Source of the DNA: Mesorhizobium sp. BR1-1-16
Lineage (GTDB): Bacteria > Pseudomonadota > Alphaproteobacteria > Rhizobiales > Kaistiaceae
Assembly: GCF_020165495.1 (NCBI RefSeq)
Contig: NZ_JAIUIE010000002.1
Span: 62,001 to 126,000, forward strand
Reading direction: 5' to 3'
Length of the DNA stretch: 64,000 nt
The position numbers and the translations under genes were made by a program. This document shows, in pieces, positions 20,958 to 30,058 of this stretch. Position 1 is the first letter of the stretch, and each line of letters begins with the position of its first letter. Below the pieces are notes generated by a model. It searched no databases. It saw only the letters and a list, made by a program, of their open reading frames with translations, and had not been told where the DNA came from.

Positions 20958-21729
20958 GAGCCGCATCCGCAGCGAGATCGACGGTCCGATTGCGATCCTG
21001 ACGCTTGACCGGCCGGACAAGCTGAATGCGCTCGATCAGGCGATGATTGATGGCATCGAGGCCTTCGTCGCGTCGACAGAGGCTAACCGCGCCGTGCGCG
21101 CAGCCATCATCACTGGTGCTGGCGAGCGGGCCTTTTCGGCCGGCGGCGACATCGCTGCCTGGGCCGGGCTCGACCCGATCACCTTCATGCGCGACTGGAT
21201 CCGCAACGGCCATCGCGTTTTCGATCGCCTTGCCCGTCTGCGCCAACCGCTGATTGCCTGCCTCAACGGCCATGCCTTCGGCGGCGGGCTCGAACTCGCC
21301 GCGACGGCCGACTTGATCGTCATGGAGGCGCATGGCCGCATTGGCCTGCCCGAGACGGGCCTTGCGATGGTGCCGGGCTGGTCGGGAACGCAGCGACTGG
21401 TGCGCCGTTTCGGCTCGCGCGTCGTCAAGCGCATGGCGCTTGGCGGCGAGATGTTCGGCGCCGAGGAGGCGCTGGCGCTCGGGCTCGTCGACAAGGTCGT
21501 GCCGAAAGGCGAGGGCCTCGCCGCCGCCAAGGCGCTTGCGGTTTCGATCGCTGCCCGTGGCCCGGTGGCGGTGCAAGTCACCAAGCAGTTGATCAATGCC
21601 GCCGAGGGCGAGGAGCAGGCATCGGCGATCGAATCCGTCGCTGGCGCGCTCGCAGCCTTCACTGAAGATCTGAAAGAGGGCGCCGCCAGCTTCCGTGAGA
21701 AGCGCGCGCCCCGTTTTGAGGATTGCTGA
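20950..21729 (+). CDS. Enoyl-CoA hydratase/isomerase family protein
   Basis: A 259-residue crotonase-fold protein. Oxyanion-hole segments are visible: ERAFSAGGDI (residues ~61-70) and CLNGHAFGGGLELAATADL. The catalytic-type glutamate is in LPETGLAMVPGWSGTQRL. ATG 20950 overlaps the CoA-transferase end; an upstream ATG at 20938 in the same frame is less likely. With the CoA-transferase it suggests that an acyl-CoA with a double bond or hydroxyl passes through. Crotonase-fold enzymes also do isomerisation, decarboxylation and C-C cleavage, so the reaction is open. An aldehyde dehydrogenase gene starts right after the stop. Confidence 0.85.
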   Translation: MSESRIRSEIDGPIAILTLDRPDKLNALDQAMIDGIEAFVASTEANRAVRAAIITGAGERAFSAGGDIAAWAGLDPITFMRDWIRNGHRVFDRLARLRQPLIACLNGHAFGGGLELAATADLIVMEAHGRIGLPETGLAMVPGWSGTQRLVRRFGSRVVKRMALGGEMFGAEEALALGLVDKVVPKGEGLAAAKALAVSIAARGPVAVQVTKQLINAAEGEEQASAIESVAGALAAFTEDLKEGAASFREKRAPRFEDC

Positions 21730-21730
21730 C

Positions 21731-23245
21731 ATGACGCTTCACATCGATCCGGCGCGCCTTGACGAGGCGACCAGCGGCCCCCGCCGCTACCAGATGCTGA
21801 TCGACGGCAAGTGGACAGACGGCGAAGTCGGCCTTGAGGGCGAGCGCGTCAGTCCGGGCCACGGCATTGTCGTCAGCCGCTATGCCTTCGGTTCCGAGGC
21901 GGATGTCGCACGCGCCGTCGCGGCCGCCCGCCGCGCTTTCCACCGTGGCCCCTGGCCGCGCATGAAGGCTGCGGATCGCGCCGCCGTGCTGCTGAAGACG
22001 GCCGATCTCATCGATGCGAGGCGCGAGGAGATCGCCCGCCTCGATGCGATCGAAAGCGGCAAGCCGATCAGCCAGGCCCGGGGCGAGATCGCGGGCGCCG
22101 CCGATATCTGGCGCTATGCCGCCTCGCTGGCGCGCACGCTGCATGGCGAAAGCTATGCCAATCTCGGCGACGACATGCTCGGCGTCGTGCTGCGCGAGCC
22201 GGTCGGTGTGGTCTCGATCATCACGCCGTGGAATTTCCCCTTCCTGATCGTGGCGCAGAAGCTGCCTTTCGCGCTTGCCGCCGGCTGCACGACGGTGGTC
22301 AAGCCGAGCGAGATGACCTCGGCCTCGACCGTGGTGCTTGGCGAGATCCTGATGCAGGCCGGGCTGCCGGAAGGCGTCTGCAACATCGTGCTCGGCACAG
22401 GGCCCGAAGTCGGCGCCCATATGGTCGCGCATCGCGACGTCGACATGGTGACCTTCACCGGCTCGACACGCGTCGGCAAGGCGACGGTGCAGGCGGCCGG
22501 CGCGACGCTCAAGAAAGTGGCGATGGAGCTCGGCGGCAAGAATGCGCAGATCGTGTTCCCCGATGCCGATCTCGAAGCCGCCGTCGATGCGGCCGTGTTC
22601 GGCGCCTTCTTCAATGCCGGCGAATGCTGCAATGCCGGCAGCCGGCTCATCATCCACAAGGCGGTGGCGAAGGATTTCCTCGCGGCCTTCGAGAAGCGCG
22701 CGGCCAGGGTCAAGGTTGGCGATCCGCTCGACGACGCGACGAAGGTCGGCGCGATCATCACGCCGGAGCATCTGAAGAAGATCGAGAACGCCGTCGTCGA
22801 CGCGACCGCCGATGGCGCGTCCGTGGCGCTCGGCGGGGCCGGCCTCACGAGCGCTGCCGGCCAGTACATGACGCCGACGGTCGTCACGGGCGTGAAGCCT
22901 GACATGGCGATCGCCCGCGAGGAGGTGTTTGGTCCGGTTCTCTCCGTGCTCGAATTCGAGCGGGTCGAGGAAGCACTTCGCCTCGCGGACCTGACCGACT
23001 ACGGCCTGTCGGCGGGCGTCTGGTCGCGCGACATCGATACCGCGATGACGGTTGCCCGCTCAGTTCGCACGGGCACCGTCTGGGTGAATACCTTTATGGA
23101 TGGCTATCCGGAACTGCCCTTCGGCGGCATGAAACAGAGCGGAATCGGTAGAGAACTCGGCCGAAACGCGGTAGAAGATTTTTCGGAGGCCAAAACAATT
23201 CAGTTCCATCGGGGTCCGCGCACTTCGTGGTGGGTGGAAGACTGA
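21731..23245 (+). CDS. NAD(P)-dependent aldehyde dehydrogenase
   Basis: A 504-residue ALDH superfamily enzyme. From ATG 21731 the marks are TPWNFP with N168, the general base E266 in MELGGKN, the nucleophile C300 in NAGECCNAG, and [10 protein letters not shown] near residue 400. The usual Gln of the NxGQxC motif is Glu here. It would oxidise an aldehyde to the acid that the CoA-transferase then activates. The gene directly follows the enoyl-CoA hydratase gene. The family resembles betaine-, amino- and hydroxy-aldehyde dehydrogenases, but the substrate is not predictable. Confidence 0.87.
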   Translation: MTLHIDPARLDEATSGPRRYQMLIDGKWTDGEVGLEGERVSPGHGIVVSRYAFGSEADVARAVAAARRAFHRGPWPRMKAADRAAVLLKTADLIDARREEIARLDAIESGKPISQARGEIAGAADIWRYAASLARTLHGESYANLGDDMLGVVLREPVGVVSIITPWNFPFLIVAQKLPFALAAGCTTVVKPSEMTSASTVVLGEILMQAGLPEGVCNIVLGTGPEVGAHMVAHRDVDMVTFTGSTRVGKATVQAAGATLKKVAMELGGKNAQIVFPDADLEAAVDAAVFGAFFNAGECCNAGSRLIIHKAVAKDFLAAFEKRAARVKVGDPLDDATKVGAIITPEHLKKIENAVVDATADGASVALGGAGLTSAAGQYMTPTVVTGVKPDMAIAREEVFGPVLSVLEFERVEEALRLADLTDYGLSAGVWSRDIDTAMTVARSVRTGTVWVNTFMDGYPELPFGGMKQSGIGRELGRNAVEDFSEAKTIQFHRGPRTSWWVED

Positions 23246-23306
23246 TGGAGGAGACGGCCGGCTCTGGAGGGGGCCGGACGGGGATAGATGCGTCACTCGG
23301 GAGGAG

Positions 23307-24563
23307 ATGATGATGCGTAAGCTGATGATGGCTGCGGCCATGCTGGCGACGACGGCGCTTACCGCGCATGCGGACGACGTCAAGGAAGTGCAGATGCTGC
23401 ACTGGTGGACATCGGGTGGCGAGGCCGCTGCCCTCAACGTCCTCAAGCAGGATCTCGCCAAGGAAGGCTACACCTGGAAGGACGTTCCGGTGGCCGGCGG
23501 TGGCGGCGACGCCGCCATGACGGCGCTGAAGGCGATGGTCGCGGCTGGCAATCCGCCGACGGCTTCGCAGATGCTGGGCTACACGGTTCTGGATTATGCC
23601 GAAGCCGGCAAGATGGGCGACCTGACCGAGACGGCCGTTGCCGAAGGTTGGGACAAGGCTGTTCCGGCAGCACTGCAGAAGTTCGCCGTCTATGACGGCA
23701 AGTGGGTCGCGGCGCCGGTCAATGTCCATTCCGTGAACTGGCTTTGGATCAACAAGGCCGTGATGGACAAGATCGGCGGCACCGAGCCGAAGACCTTCGA
23801 CGACTTCATCGCCCTGCTCGACAAGGCGAAGGCGGCCGGCGTCACGCCGCTCGCGCTCGGTGGCCAGAACTGGCAGGAAGCCACCATGTTCGACAGCGTC
23901 GTCCTGTCCACCGGCGGCCCCGAGTTCTACAAGAAGGCCTTCAACGATCTCGACGAGGACGCGCTGAAGTCCGACACGATGAAGAAGTCCTTCGACAACC
24001 TTGCCAAGCTCAAGGGCTATGTCGATCCGAACTTCTCGGGCCGTGACTGGAATCTTGCCACCGCCATGGTGATCAACGGCGATGCGCTGGTGCAGGTGAT
24101 GGGCGACTGGGCCAAGGGCGAGTTCGTAGCGGCGAAGAAGGTGCCGGGCACCGACTTCCTCTGCTACCGCTTCCCGGGCACAGATGGCTCGGTCATCTAC
24201 AACTCCGACATGTTCGGCATGTTCGACGTTCCGGATGATCGCAAGGCGGCTCAGATTGCGCTCGCCAAGGCGACGCTGTCCAAGAGCTTCCAGTCGGCCT
24301 TCAACGTGGTCAAGGGTTCGGTTCCGGCCCGCACCGATGTGCCGGATACCGACTTCGACGCCTGCGGCAAGAAGGGCATCGCCGATCTGAAGGCGGCCAA
24401 TGAAGGCGGCACGCTGTTCGGTTCGCTCGCCCAGGGCTATGGCGCGCCGCCTGCGGTCGCCAATGCCTACAAGGATGTCGTGTCGAAATTCGTCCATGGC
24501 CAGATCACCTCGTCCGACCAGGCGGTGGAAGAACTGGTGAAGGCGATCGACGACGCGAAGTAA
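23307..24563 (+). CDS. Sugar-type ABC transporter solute-binding protein
   Basis: A 418-residue periplasmic binding protein of the CUT1 (COG1653) type. An N-terminal signal ([20 protein letters not shown]) precedes the mature start [16 protein letters not shown], typical of carbohydrate binders. GGAGGAG lies right before a run of three ATG codons; the first is used. Downstream are two permeases and an ATPase of the same importer. A stable hairpin after the stop probably keeps this part of the mRNA abundant. The bound ligand may be a sugar, glycoside or polyol; not determined. Confidence 0.88.
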   Translation: MMMRKLMMAAAMLATTALTAHADDVKEVQMLHWWTSGGEAAALNVLKQDLAKEGYTWKDVPVAGGGGDAAMTALKAMVAAGNPPTASQMLGYTVLDYAEAGKMGDLTETAVAEGWDKAVPAALQKFAVYDGKWVAAPVNVHSVNWLWINKAVMDKIGGTEPKTFDDFIALLDKAKAAGVTPLALGGQNWQEATMFDSVVLSTGGPEFYKKAFNDLDEDALKSDTMKKSFDNLAKLKGYVDPNFSGRDWNLATAMVINGDALVQVMGDWAKGEFVAAKKVPGTDFLCYRFPGTDGSVIYNSDMFGMFDVPDDRKAAQIALAKATLSKSFQSAFNVVKGSVPARTDVPDTDFDACGKKGIADLKAANEGGTLFGSLAQGYGAPPAVANAYKDVVSKFVHGQITSSDQAVEELVKAIDDAK

Positions 24564-24606
24564 GCGACGAGTCCTTTCCCGTTCGCTTCGGGCGGGGAAG
24601 GAAACC

Positions 24607-24640
24607 CTGTCATTGCCGGGTTAAACTCCGGCAATGACAG
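24607..24640 (+). repeat. Intercistronic stem-loop between binding-protein and permease genes
   Basis: A perfect 13-base-pair inverted repeat (arms 24607-24619 and 24628-24640) with an 8-base loop GTTAAACT. There is no U-tract, so it is more likely an RNA-stabilising or partial-termination element that keeps binding protein in excess over permeases, a known arrangement in importer operons. It also argues against the ATG at 24634 as a start codon. Confidence 0.7.
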
Positions 24641-24681
24641 TCGTTCGCAGGATCCGTCGATCGTTGATCCGGAGTTCGCTC

Positions 24682-25641
24682 ATGGCGCTATCAACACACA
24701 TCCATCAAGAGCTTTTGCCGGTCCGCAGCAGTGCGCCGACGAAGTCGATGCGCGCGCGGATGCAGGATGCGCTGCCGAAGCTCGTGCTGGCGCCGAGCTT
24801 CGCGATCACGCTCATCTTCGTCTACGGCTTCATCCTCTGGACGATCTATCTGTCCTTCACCAACTCGAAGGCGTTCCCGAAATATGTGCTCACCGACGCG
24901 CGCGCCTATCAGCGCCTGTGGCGCTGGACATTCGAGAGCGACCCGCCGTCGTCCTGGTACACGTCGATCACCAATATGGGCATTTTCGGCGTTCTCTATA
25001 TCGCCATCTGCCTCGGCCTCGGCCTCCTGATCGCGATCCTCCTCGACCAGAAGATCCGCGGCGAGGGGGTGCTGCGGCCGATCTATCTCTATCCGATGGC
25101 GCTTTCGTTCATCGTGACGGGCGTTGCGTGGAAGTGGTTCCTCGATCCCGGCCTCGGCCTTGAGCAGACGCTGCATCAATGGGGCTGGACCTCGTTCCAT
25201 TTCGACTGGATCAAGAACAAGGACTTCGTGATCTACACGGTCGTCATCGCCGGAGTCTGGCAGGCGTCCGGCTTCGTCATGGCGATGTTCCTGGCCGGCC
25301 TTCGCGGCATCGACAGCGAGATCGTCAAGGCATCGCAGATCGACGGCGCCTCGACCTTCCAGCTCTATCGCCGGATCATCATTCCGCTGCTCAGGCCTGT
25401 CTTCCTGTCGGCGCTGATCGTGCTCGCCCATATGGCGATCAAGTCCTACGACCTCGTGGTCGCGCTGACCTCGGGCGGGCCTGGCGGCTCGGCCTGGCTG
25501 CCGTCCAACTTCATGTATGAGTACACCTTCAAGCGCAACGAGATGGCGGTCGGCTCGGCCAGTGCGGTGATCATGCTCGCCACCATCTCGGCGATCATCG
25601 TTCCCTATCTCTATTCCGAACTCCGGGAGAAATCCCGATGA
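24682..25641 (+). CDS. Sugar ABC transporter permease (MalF/UgpA type)
   Basis: A 319-residue inner-membrane permease with about six transmembrane segments (ITLIFVYGFILWTIYLSF is the first). The EAA-type loop is IVKASQIDGASTFQLYRRI near residues 214-232. Start 24682 has GGAG 8 bases ahead; the upstream in-frame ATG 24634 lies in the hairpin and is rejected. It pairs with the next permease, whose ATG overlaps its stop. It forms the importer with the upstream binding protein and the downstream ATPase. Confidence 0.87.
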   Translation: MALSTHIHQELLPVRSSAPTKSMRARMQDALPKLVLAPSFAITLIFVYGFILWTIYLSFTNSKAFPKYVLTDARAYQRLWRWTFESDPPSSWYTSITNMGIFGVLYIAICLGLGLLIAILLDQKIRGEGVLRPIYLYPMALSFIVTGVAWKWFLDPGLGLEQTLHQWGWTSFHFDWIKNKDFVIYTVVIAGVWQASGFVMAMFLAGLRGIDSEIVKASQIDGASTFQLYRRIIIPLLRPVFLSALIVLAHMAIKSYDLVVALTSGGPGGSAWLPSNFMYEYTFKRNEMAVGSASAVIMLATISAIIVPYLYSELREKSR

Positions 25642-26570
25642 GCGCCATCGCCGCGCCTGGCCGGACGCCCGGATCATCCATCGTCCCGCGCATCGTCATC
25701 TACGGGCTGCTGGTCTTCTTCGCGCTGATCTATCTGATCCCGTTCTTCGTGATGCTGGTGACATCGCTGAAGACCATGCCGGAGATTCAGCACGGCAACA
25801 TGCTGGCGCTGCCGAAGGCGCCAACCCTCGATCCCTGGGTGCGCGCCTGGGGTGAGGCCTGTGTCGGGCTCACCTGCGAGGGCATCCACGGCTATTTCTG
25901 GAACTCGATCAAGATGGTCGTGCCGGCCGTCGCGATCTCGACCTTTCTCGGCGCGCTCAACGGCTATGTGCTGACCAAGTGGCGCTTCAAGGGACACAAG
26001 CTGGTGTTCGGGCTGATGCTGTTCGCCTGCTTCATTCCCTTTCAGGCGGTGTTGCTGCCGATGGCGACCGTGCTCGGCGAGTTCGGCCAGTTCGGCAAGT
26101 TTCTCACCAACACGACCGGCTTCACATTCGGCTTCGGCAACCCGACCGTGAACCTCGTCTTCGTCCACGTCGTCTATGGCCTCGGTTTCACCACGCTTTT
26201 CTTCCGCAATTACTACGAGGCCTTCCCGACTGAACTGGTGAAGGCGGCGATGGTCGACGGCGCCAGCTTCTTCCAGATCTTCCGCCGCGTGTTGCTGCCG
26301 AATTCGCTGCCGATCATCGTGGTGACGGTGATCTATCAGTTCACCAATATCTGGAACGACTTCCTGTTCGCCTCGGCCTATGCCGGCTCGGGCGACGTGA
26401 TGCCGATGACGGTGGCGCTCAACAATGTCGTCAACACGTCGACCGGCGTCGTCGAATACAATGTCAACATGGCCGCCGCGATGATCGCCGCGATGCCGAC
26501 CCTCCTCGTCTATATTCTCGCCGGCCGCTATTTCGTGCGCGGTCTCATGGCGGGCGCCGTCAAGGGATAG
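25638..26570 (+). CDS. Sugar ABC transporter permease (MalG/UgpE type)
   Basis: A 310-residue inner-membrane permease with several hydrophobic segments (IVIYGLLVFFALIYLIPFF first). The EAA loop reads ELVKAAMVDGASFFQIF. The C-terminus RYFVRGLMAGAVKG is typical for MalG-like subunits. It overlaps the upstream permease by ATGA and is 4 bases from the ATPase gene. It has a somewhat long periplasmic insert after TM1 (WVRAWGEACVGLTCEG), a feature seen in glucose/mannose-type importers, which hints at a monosaccharide-like ligand. This hint is weak. Confidence 0.87.
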   Translation: MSAIAAPGRTPGSSIVPRIVIYGLLVFFALIYLIPFFVMLVTSLKTMPEIQHGNMLALPKAPTLDPWVRAWGEACVGLTCEGIHGYFWNSIKMVVPAVAISTFLGALNGYVLTKWRFKGHKLVFGLMLFACFIPFQAVLLPMATVLGEFGQFGKFLTNTTGFTFGFGNPTVNLVFVHVVYGLGFTTLFFRNYYEAFPTELVKAAMVDGASFFQIFRRVLLPNSLPIIVVTVIYQFTNIWNDFLFASAYAGSGDVMPMTVALNNVVNTSTGVVEYNVNMAAAMIAAMPTLLVYILAGRYFVRGLMAGAVKG

Positions 26571-26574
26571 AACC

Positions 26575-27690
26575 ATGGCGTTTCTGGAAATCGACCGTCT
26601 CGTCAAGCGTTTCGGCGCCACCGAGGTTCTGAAGGGCATCACGCTCGAGGTGGAAGAGGGCGGCTTTCTGGTGCTGGTCGGGCCGTCAGGTTGCGGCAAG
26701 TCCACGCTGCTCTCGATGATCGCCGGTCTCGACACGATCTCGGATGGCGAGGTGCGCATCAATGGCCGCCGCGTCAACGAACTGCATCCCTCGCAGCGCG
26801 ACATCGCGATGGTGTTCCAGTCCTATGCGCTCTATCCGAACATGACGGTGGCCGAGAACATCGCCTTCGGCCTCGAAATGCGCGGCGTACCCAAGACAGA
26901 TCGCGAGGCGGCGGTCGCCAAGGTCGCCGAGATGCTGCAGATGGGCCATCTTCTGAAGCGCAAACCGAGCCAATTGTCCGGTGGCCAGCGCCAGCGTGTC
27001 GCCATGGGCCGCGCCTTGGTGCGCGATCCGCAGGTGTTCCTGTTCGACGAGCCGCTCTCCAATCTCGACGCGAAGCTGCGTGTCGACATGCGCACCGAGA
27101 TCAAGCGGCTGCACCAGCGCATGGGCACGACGATCGTCTATGTGACGCATGACCAGATCGAGGCTATGACGCTGGCAACGCAGATCGCAGTGCTGAAGGA
27201 CGGCGTGCTGCAGCAGTTCGGCACGCCGGCCGAGGTCTACAACAACCCCGTCAACATGTTCGTCGCCGATTTCATGGGCTCGCCATCGATGAACCTCGTG
27301 CCCGCGCACATTCGTGCCGAGAACGGCAAGACCGTCGTCGCGCTCAGCCGCGCGAACGAGGACGATCTCATCCTCGATCCAGGCGTTGCGTCCACAAAAC
27401 TCGGTGCAGTGCTCGGCCAGAATGTGCTGCTCGGCATCCGGCCCGAGGCGATCACCGATCATGACGGCGCCGACCGCAATGCCAGGACGCTGGTCGATGT
27501 CGATTGCCATGTTGAGGTCGTCGAACCCGCCGGCTCCGATACCTTCGTCGTCACGCATCTCGGCGGCAAACATGTCATCGCGCGCATGCGCTCCGACGCT
27601 TCGGTGAGGGGCGGGCAGCGCGCGCCGTTCACCTTCAACATGGACAAGGCCGTGTTCTTCGATCCCCAGACAGAACTGCGGGTGGCGTGA
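26575..27690 (+). CDS. Sugar ABC transporter ATP-binding protein (MalK/UgpC class)
   Basis: A 371-residue ATPase: Walker [10 protein letters not shown] at 36-44, Q82, signature LSGGQRQ at 134-140, Walker B FLFDEP at 155-160, then a C-terminal TOBE/MOI domain that contacts permeases and can bind regulators. It completes the importer of this cluster. The final codons run into the start region of a GMC oxidoreductase gene, so transport and oxidation are co-expressed. Confidence 0.88.
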   Translation: MAFLEIDRLVKRFGATEVLKGITLEVEEGGFLVLVGPSGCGKSTLLSMIAGLDTISDGEVRINGRRVNELHPSQRDIAMVFQSYALYPNMTVAENIAFGLEMRGVPKTDREAAVAKVAEMLQMGHLLKRKPSQLSGGQRQRVAMGRALVRDPQVFLFDEPLSNLDAKLRVDMRTEIKRLHQRMGTTIVYVTHDQIEAMTLATQIAVLKDGVLQQFGTPAEVYNNPVNMFVADFMGSPSMNLVPAHIRAENGKTVVALSRANEDDLILDPGVASTKLGAVLGQNVLLGIRPEAITDHDGADRNARTLVDVDCHVEVVEPAGSDTFVVTHLGGKHVIARMRSDASVRGGQRAPFTFNMDKAVFFDPQTELRVA

Positions 27691-27695
27691 TTTCC

Positions 27696-29201
27696 ATGAC
27701 ACCCGACATCGTCATCATCGGCTCGGGCATGGGCGGCTCGACGCTGGCCGCCGGGCTTGCCGGCTCGGGCGCGCGCGTCCTCATCCTGGAGAAGGGGCGT
27801 CAGCTCGCCGATCGGCCTGAAAATCGCGACGCGCGCGCTATTTTCCAGCGCGGCTATTTTCGGCCCAAGGAGCAGTGGTACGACGCCGAAGCGAGCGATG
27901 CGCCCTTCAACCCCGGCAACTACTACTATGTCGGCGGCAATTCGAAGTTCTACGGCGCGGTGCTGATCCGCTACCGCGCCGAGGATTTCGAGGCGATGGA
28001 GCATGATGGTGGCGTCTCGCCAGCCTGGCCGATCCGCTATGCGGAAATGGAACCCTATTACAGCCGCGCCGAACAGCTGTACCGGGTCCGCGGTGCGCTC
28101 GGCGAAGACGCGACCGAGCCCTATCACTCGCAGCCCTATGCCTTCGGCGCCATCCGCGACGAACCCGCTCTGGCCCAAGTGCGCGCGCGCCTCGCGAAGG
28201 TGGGCCTGCATCCGGCCTCGCTGCCGCTCGGCGTCGACATCGATCAATGGCTGAAAAAGGCGCGGACGCCATGGGACGCGTTCCCCGACGCCCGCACCGG
28301 CAAGATGGACGCCGAGACCTGCGGCCTCGCGACGGCCCTCGCCGATCCCAACATCACGATCGAGACCGGCGCCGAGGTCACGCGGCTCATCGCGGGACCC
28401 GATGGCCGCATCACCTCCGTCGTCTATGTTCAGGACGGCGAAACGAAGACGCTGTCACCGAAGATCGTTGTGCTCTCGACCGGCGCGGTGAAGTCGGCGG
28501 CCATGCTGCTTGGCTCGAAAAGCGAAGCCTTCCCCAACGGCCTCGCCAACGGCTCGGACGCCGTCGGGCGCTATTTCATGAGCCACAACATGACGGCGAT
28601 GATCGCCGTCGATCCGCGTTTCACGAATGACGCGATCCATCAGAAGACGTTTGGCTTCAACGACTTCTATCTGTCGGACGGCAAGGGCGGAAAGCCGCTC
28701 GGCAACATGCAGCTTCTCGGCCGCGTCTCCGGCGCGATCCTCAAGGCGAATGTCCGCTTCGCACCGGAATGGGCGCTCAACCTCCTGTCGCGTCACAGCG
28801 TCGACTTCCTCGCCATGAACGAGGATCTGCCCGATCGCGACAGCCGCATCCGCGTCGATGGCGACCGCGTCATCATGCAGTGGAAGCGATCCAACATGGA
28901 GGCGCACTGGAAGCTCGTTCGCGTCATGAAGGAGCGTTTCCATGCGGCAGGTTTTCCGCTGGTGCTGACGCACCACTTCGACGGGCGCACACCCTCGCAT
29001 CAATGCGGCACCGTGCGCTTCGGCACTGATCCGGCCAGTTCGGCGCTGGATATCTGGTGCCGCGCCCATGACCATCGCAATCTCTTCGTCGTCGACGCCG
29101 GCTTCCTGCCGACCTCGGCCGCCGTCAACCCCGCGCTGACGATCGCGGCGCAGGCGTTGCGCACCGCCGACCATATGATTGCGACCGGGTTCGCGGCATG
29201 A
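27696..29201 (+). CDS. GMC family FAD-dependent oxidoreductase
   Basis: A 501-residue flavoprotein with an N-terminal FAD dinucleotide fold (DIVIIGSGMGGSTLAAGLAG) and a C-terminal GMC domain. The active-site pair is probably the His in THHFDGRTPSHQCGT and the His/Asn region in FLPTSAAVNPALTIAAQ. No signal peptide is present, unlike many periplasmic GMC dehydrogenases. GTG 27687, overlapping the ATPase stop, is an alternative start; ATG 27696 is used. It would oxidise an alcohol or a sugar hydroxyl of the imported compound. The SDR gene overlaps its stop. Confidence 0.8.
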   Translation: MTPDIVIIGSGMGGSTLAAGLAGSGARVLILEKGRQLADRPENRDARAIFQRGYFRPKEQWYDAEASDAPFNPGNYYYVGGNSKFYGAVLIRYRAEDFEAMEHDGGVSPAWPIRYAEMEPYYSRAEQLYRVRGALGEDATEPYHSQPYAFGAIRDEPALAQVRARLAKVGLHPASLPLGVDIDQWLKKARTPWDAFPDARTGKMDAETCGLATALADPNITIETGAEVTRLIAGPDGRITSVVYVQDGETKTLSPKIVVLSTGAVKSAAMLLGSKSEAFPNGLANGSDAVGRYFMSHNMTAMIAVDPRFTNDAIHQKTFGFNDFYLSDGKGGKPLGNMQLLGRVSGAILKANVRFAPEWALNLLSRHSVDFLAMNEDLPDRDSRIRVDGDRVIMQWKRSNMEAHWKLVRVMKERFHAAGFPLVLTHHFDGRTPSHQCGTVRFGTDPASSALDIWCRAHDHRNLFVVDAGFLPTSAAVNPALTIAAQALRTADHMIATGFAA

Positions 29202-29977
29202 CAGCGACGAGCAGCCAGCGTCCGGTTGCTCTCGTGACAGGCGCGCGGCGTGGCATCGGGCTCGCCATCGCCGCGGCGTTTGCTCGCGCCGGCCATGACG
29301 TGGCGTTGACCGACATTGTGCGCGACGATCAGGCGGAAGCAGCGCTCGCCCACACCGAGGCGCTCGGCGCGCGTGCGCATTTCGCGGCCTTCGATCTCGC
29401 TGATCTCGCCGCACATGCGCCGGCGTTGGCACAGATCGAGGAAGCGCTCGGCCCCGTCGATGTGCTGGTCAACAATGCCGGCATCGGCGCGGTGGTGCGT
29501 GGTGATCTTCTCGATCTGCTCCCGGAGAATCTTGACGCCGTTCTGGCGGTCAATCTCACCGGCACGCTGTTCTTCACGCAGGCCGTCGTAAAGCGAATGC
29601 TGGCCCGCCGGGCGGCTCATCCCCGCGCTGTCCTCACCGTCTCCTCGGTTTCGGCGGCGCTCGCCTCGCCCGAGCGGACGGATTACTGCGTCTCGAAGGC
29701 CGCGCTCGCGATGTTCGTCCAGAACCTCGCGCTTCGCCTTGCGGGCACCGATATCGGCGTCTTCGAGCTGCGGCCGGGCATCATCCGCACCGAGATGACC
29801 GCGAAGGTCAGCGAAAAATATGACCGTCTGATCGCCGATGGCCTGGTGCCGGCCGGGCGTTGGGGCGAGGGCGCCGATATCGGCCGCGCTGCGGTGGCCT
29901 TGGCAACCGGCGCCTTCGGCTTCGCAACCGGAACTGTCGTCAATCTCGATGGCGGGCTCGCAATACCGAGATTGTGA
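29198..29977 (+). CDS. SDR family NAD(P)-dependent oxidoreductase (FabG-like)
   Basis: A 259-residue classical short-chain dehydrogenase. Cofactor motif TGARRGIG is at residues 14-21, NNAG at 92-95, catalytic S150, Y163 and K167 (YCVSK), with the C-terminal FATGTVVNLDGGL. Annotated relatives are often called 3-ketoacyl-ACP reductases, but in sugar clusters they usually act on polyols or keto sugars. It overlaps the GMC gene by four bases and is the last gene before the second operator-containing promoter. Confidence 0.87.
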   Translation: MTATSSQRPVALVTGARRGIGLAIAAAFARAGHDVALTDIVRDDQAEAALAHTEALGARAHFAAFDLADLAAHAPALAQIEEALGPVDVLVNNAGIGAVVRGDLLDLLPENLDAVLAVNLTGTLFFTQAVVKRMLARRAAHPRAVLTVSSVSAALASPERTDYCVSKAALAMFVQNLALRLAGTDIGVFELRPGIIRTEMTAKVSEKYDRLIADGLVPAGRWGEGADIGRAAVALATGAFGFATGTVVNLDGGLAIPRL

Positions 29978-29981
29978 CGGC

Positions 29982-30024
29982 TTGCATCGCCAGATGATCT
30001 CAATTGATAGTTGGAACGTTCCAA
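29982..30024 (+). promoter_or_regulatory. Second LacI-type promoter/operator, upstream of the GMC dehydrogenase gene
   Basis: -35 TTGCAT (29982-29987), 17-base spacer, -10 TGATAG (30005-30010), immediately followed by the perfect palindrome TTGGAACGTTCCAA at 30011-30024. The 12-base core is identical to the operator at 17275-17286 and has nearly the same place after the -10. It probably puts the last two genes of the cluster under the same LacI-family repressor. Confidence 0.75.
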
Positions 30025-30058
30025 TCTGCGCGTCGCGCGGAGCGGATGGGAGGAAGTG

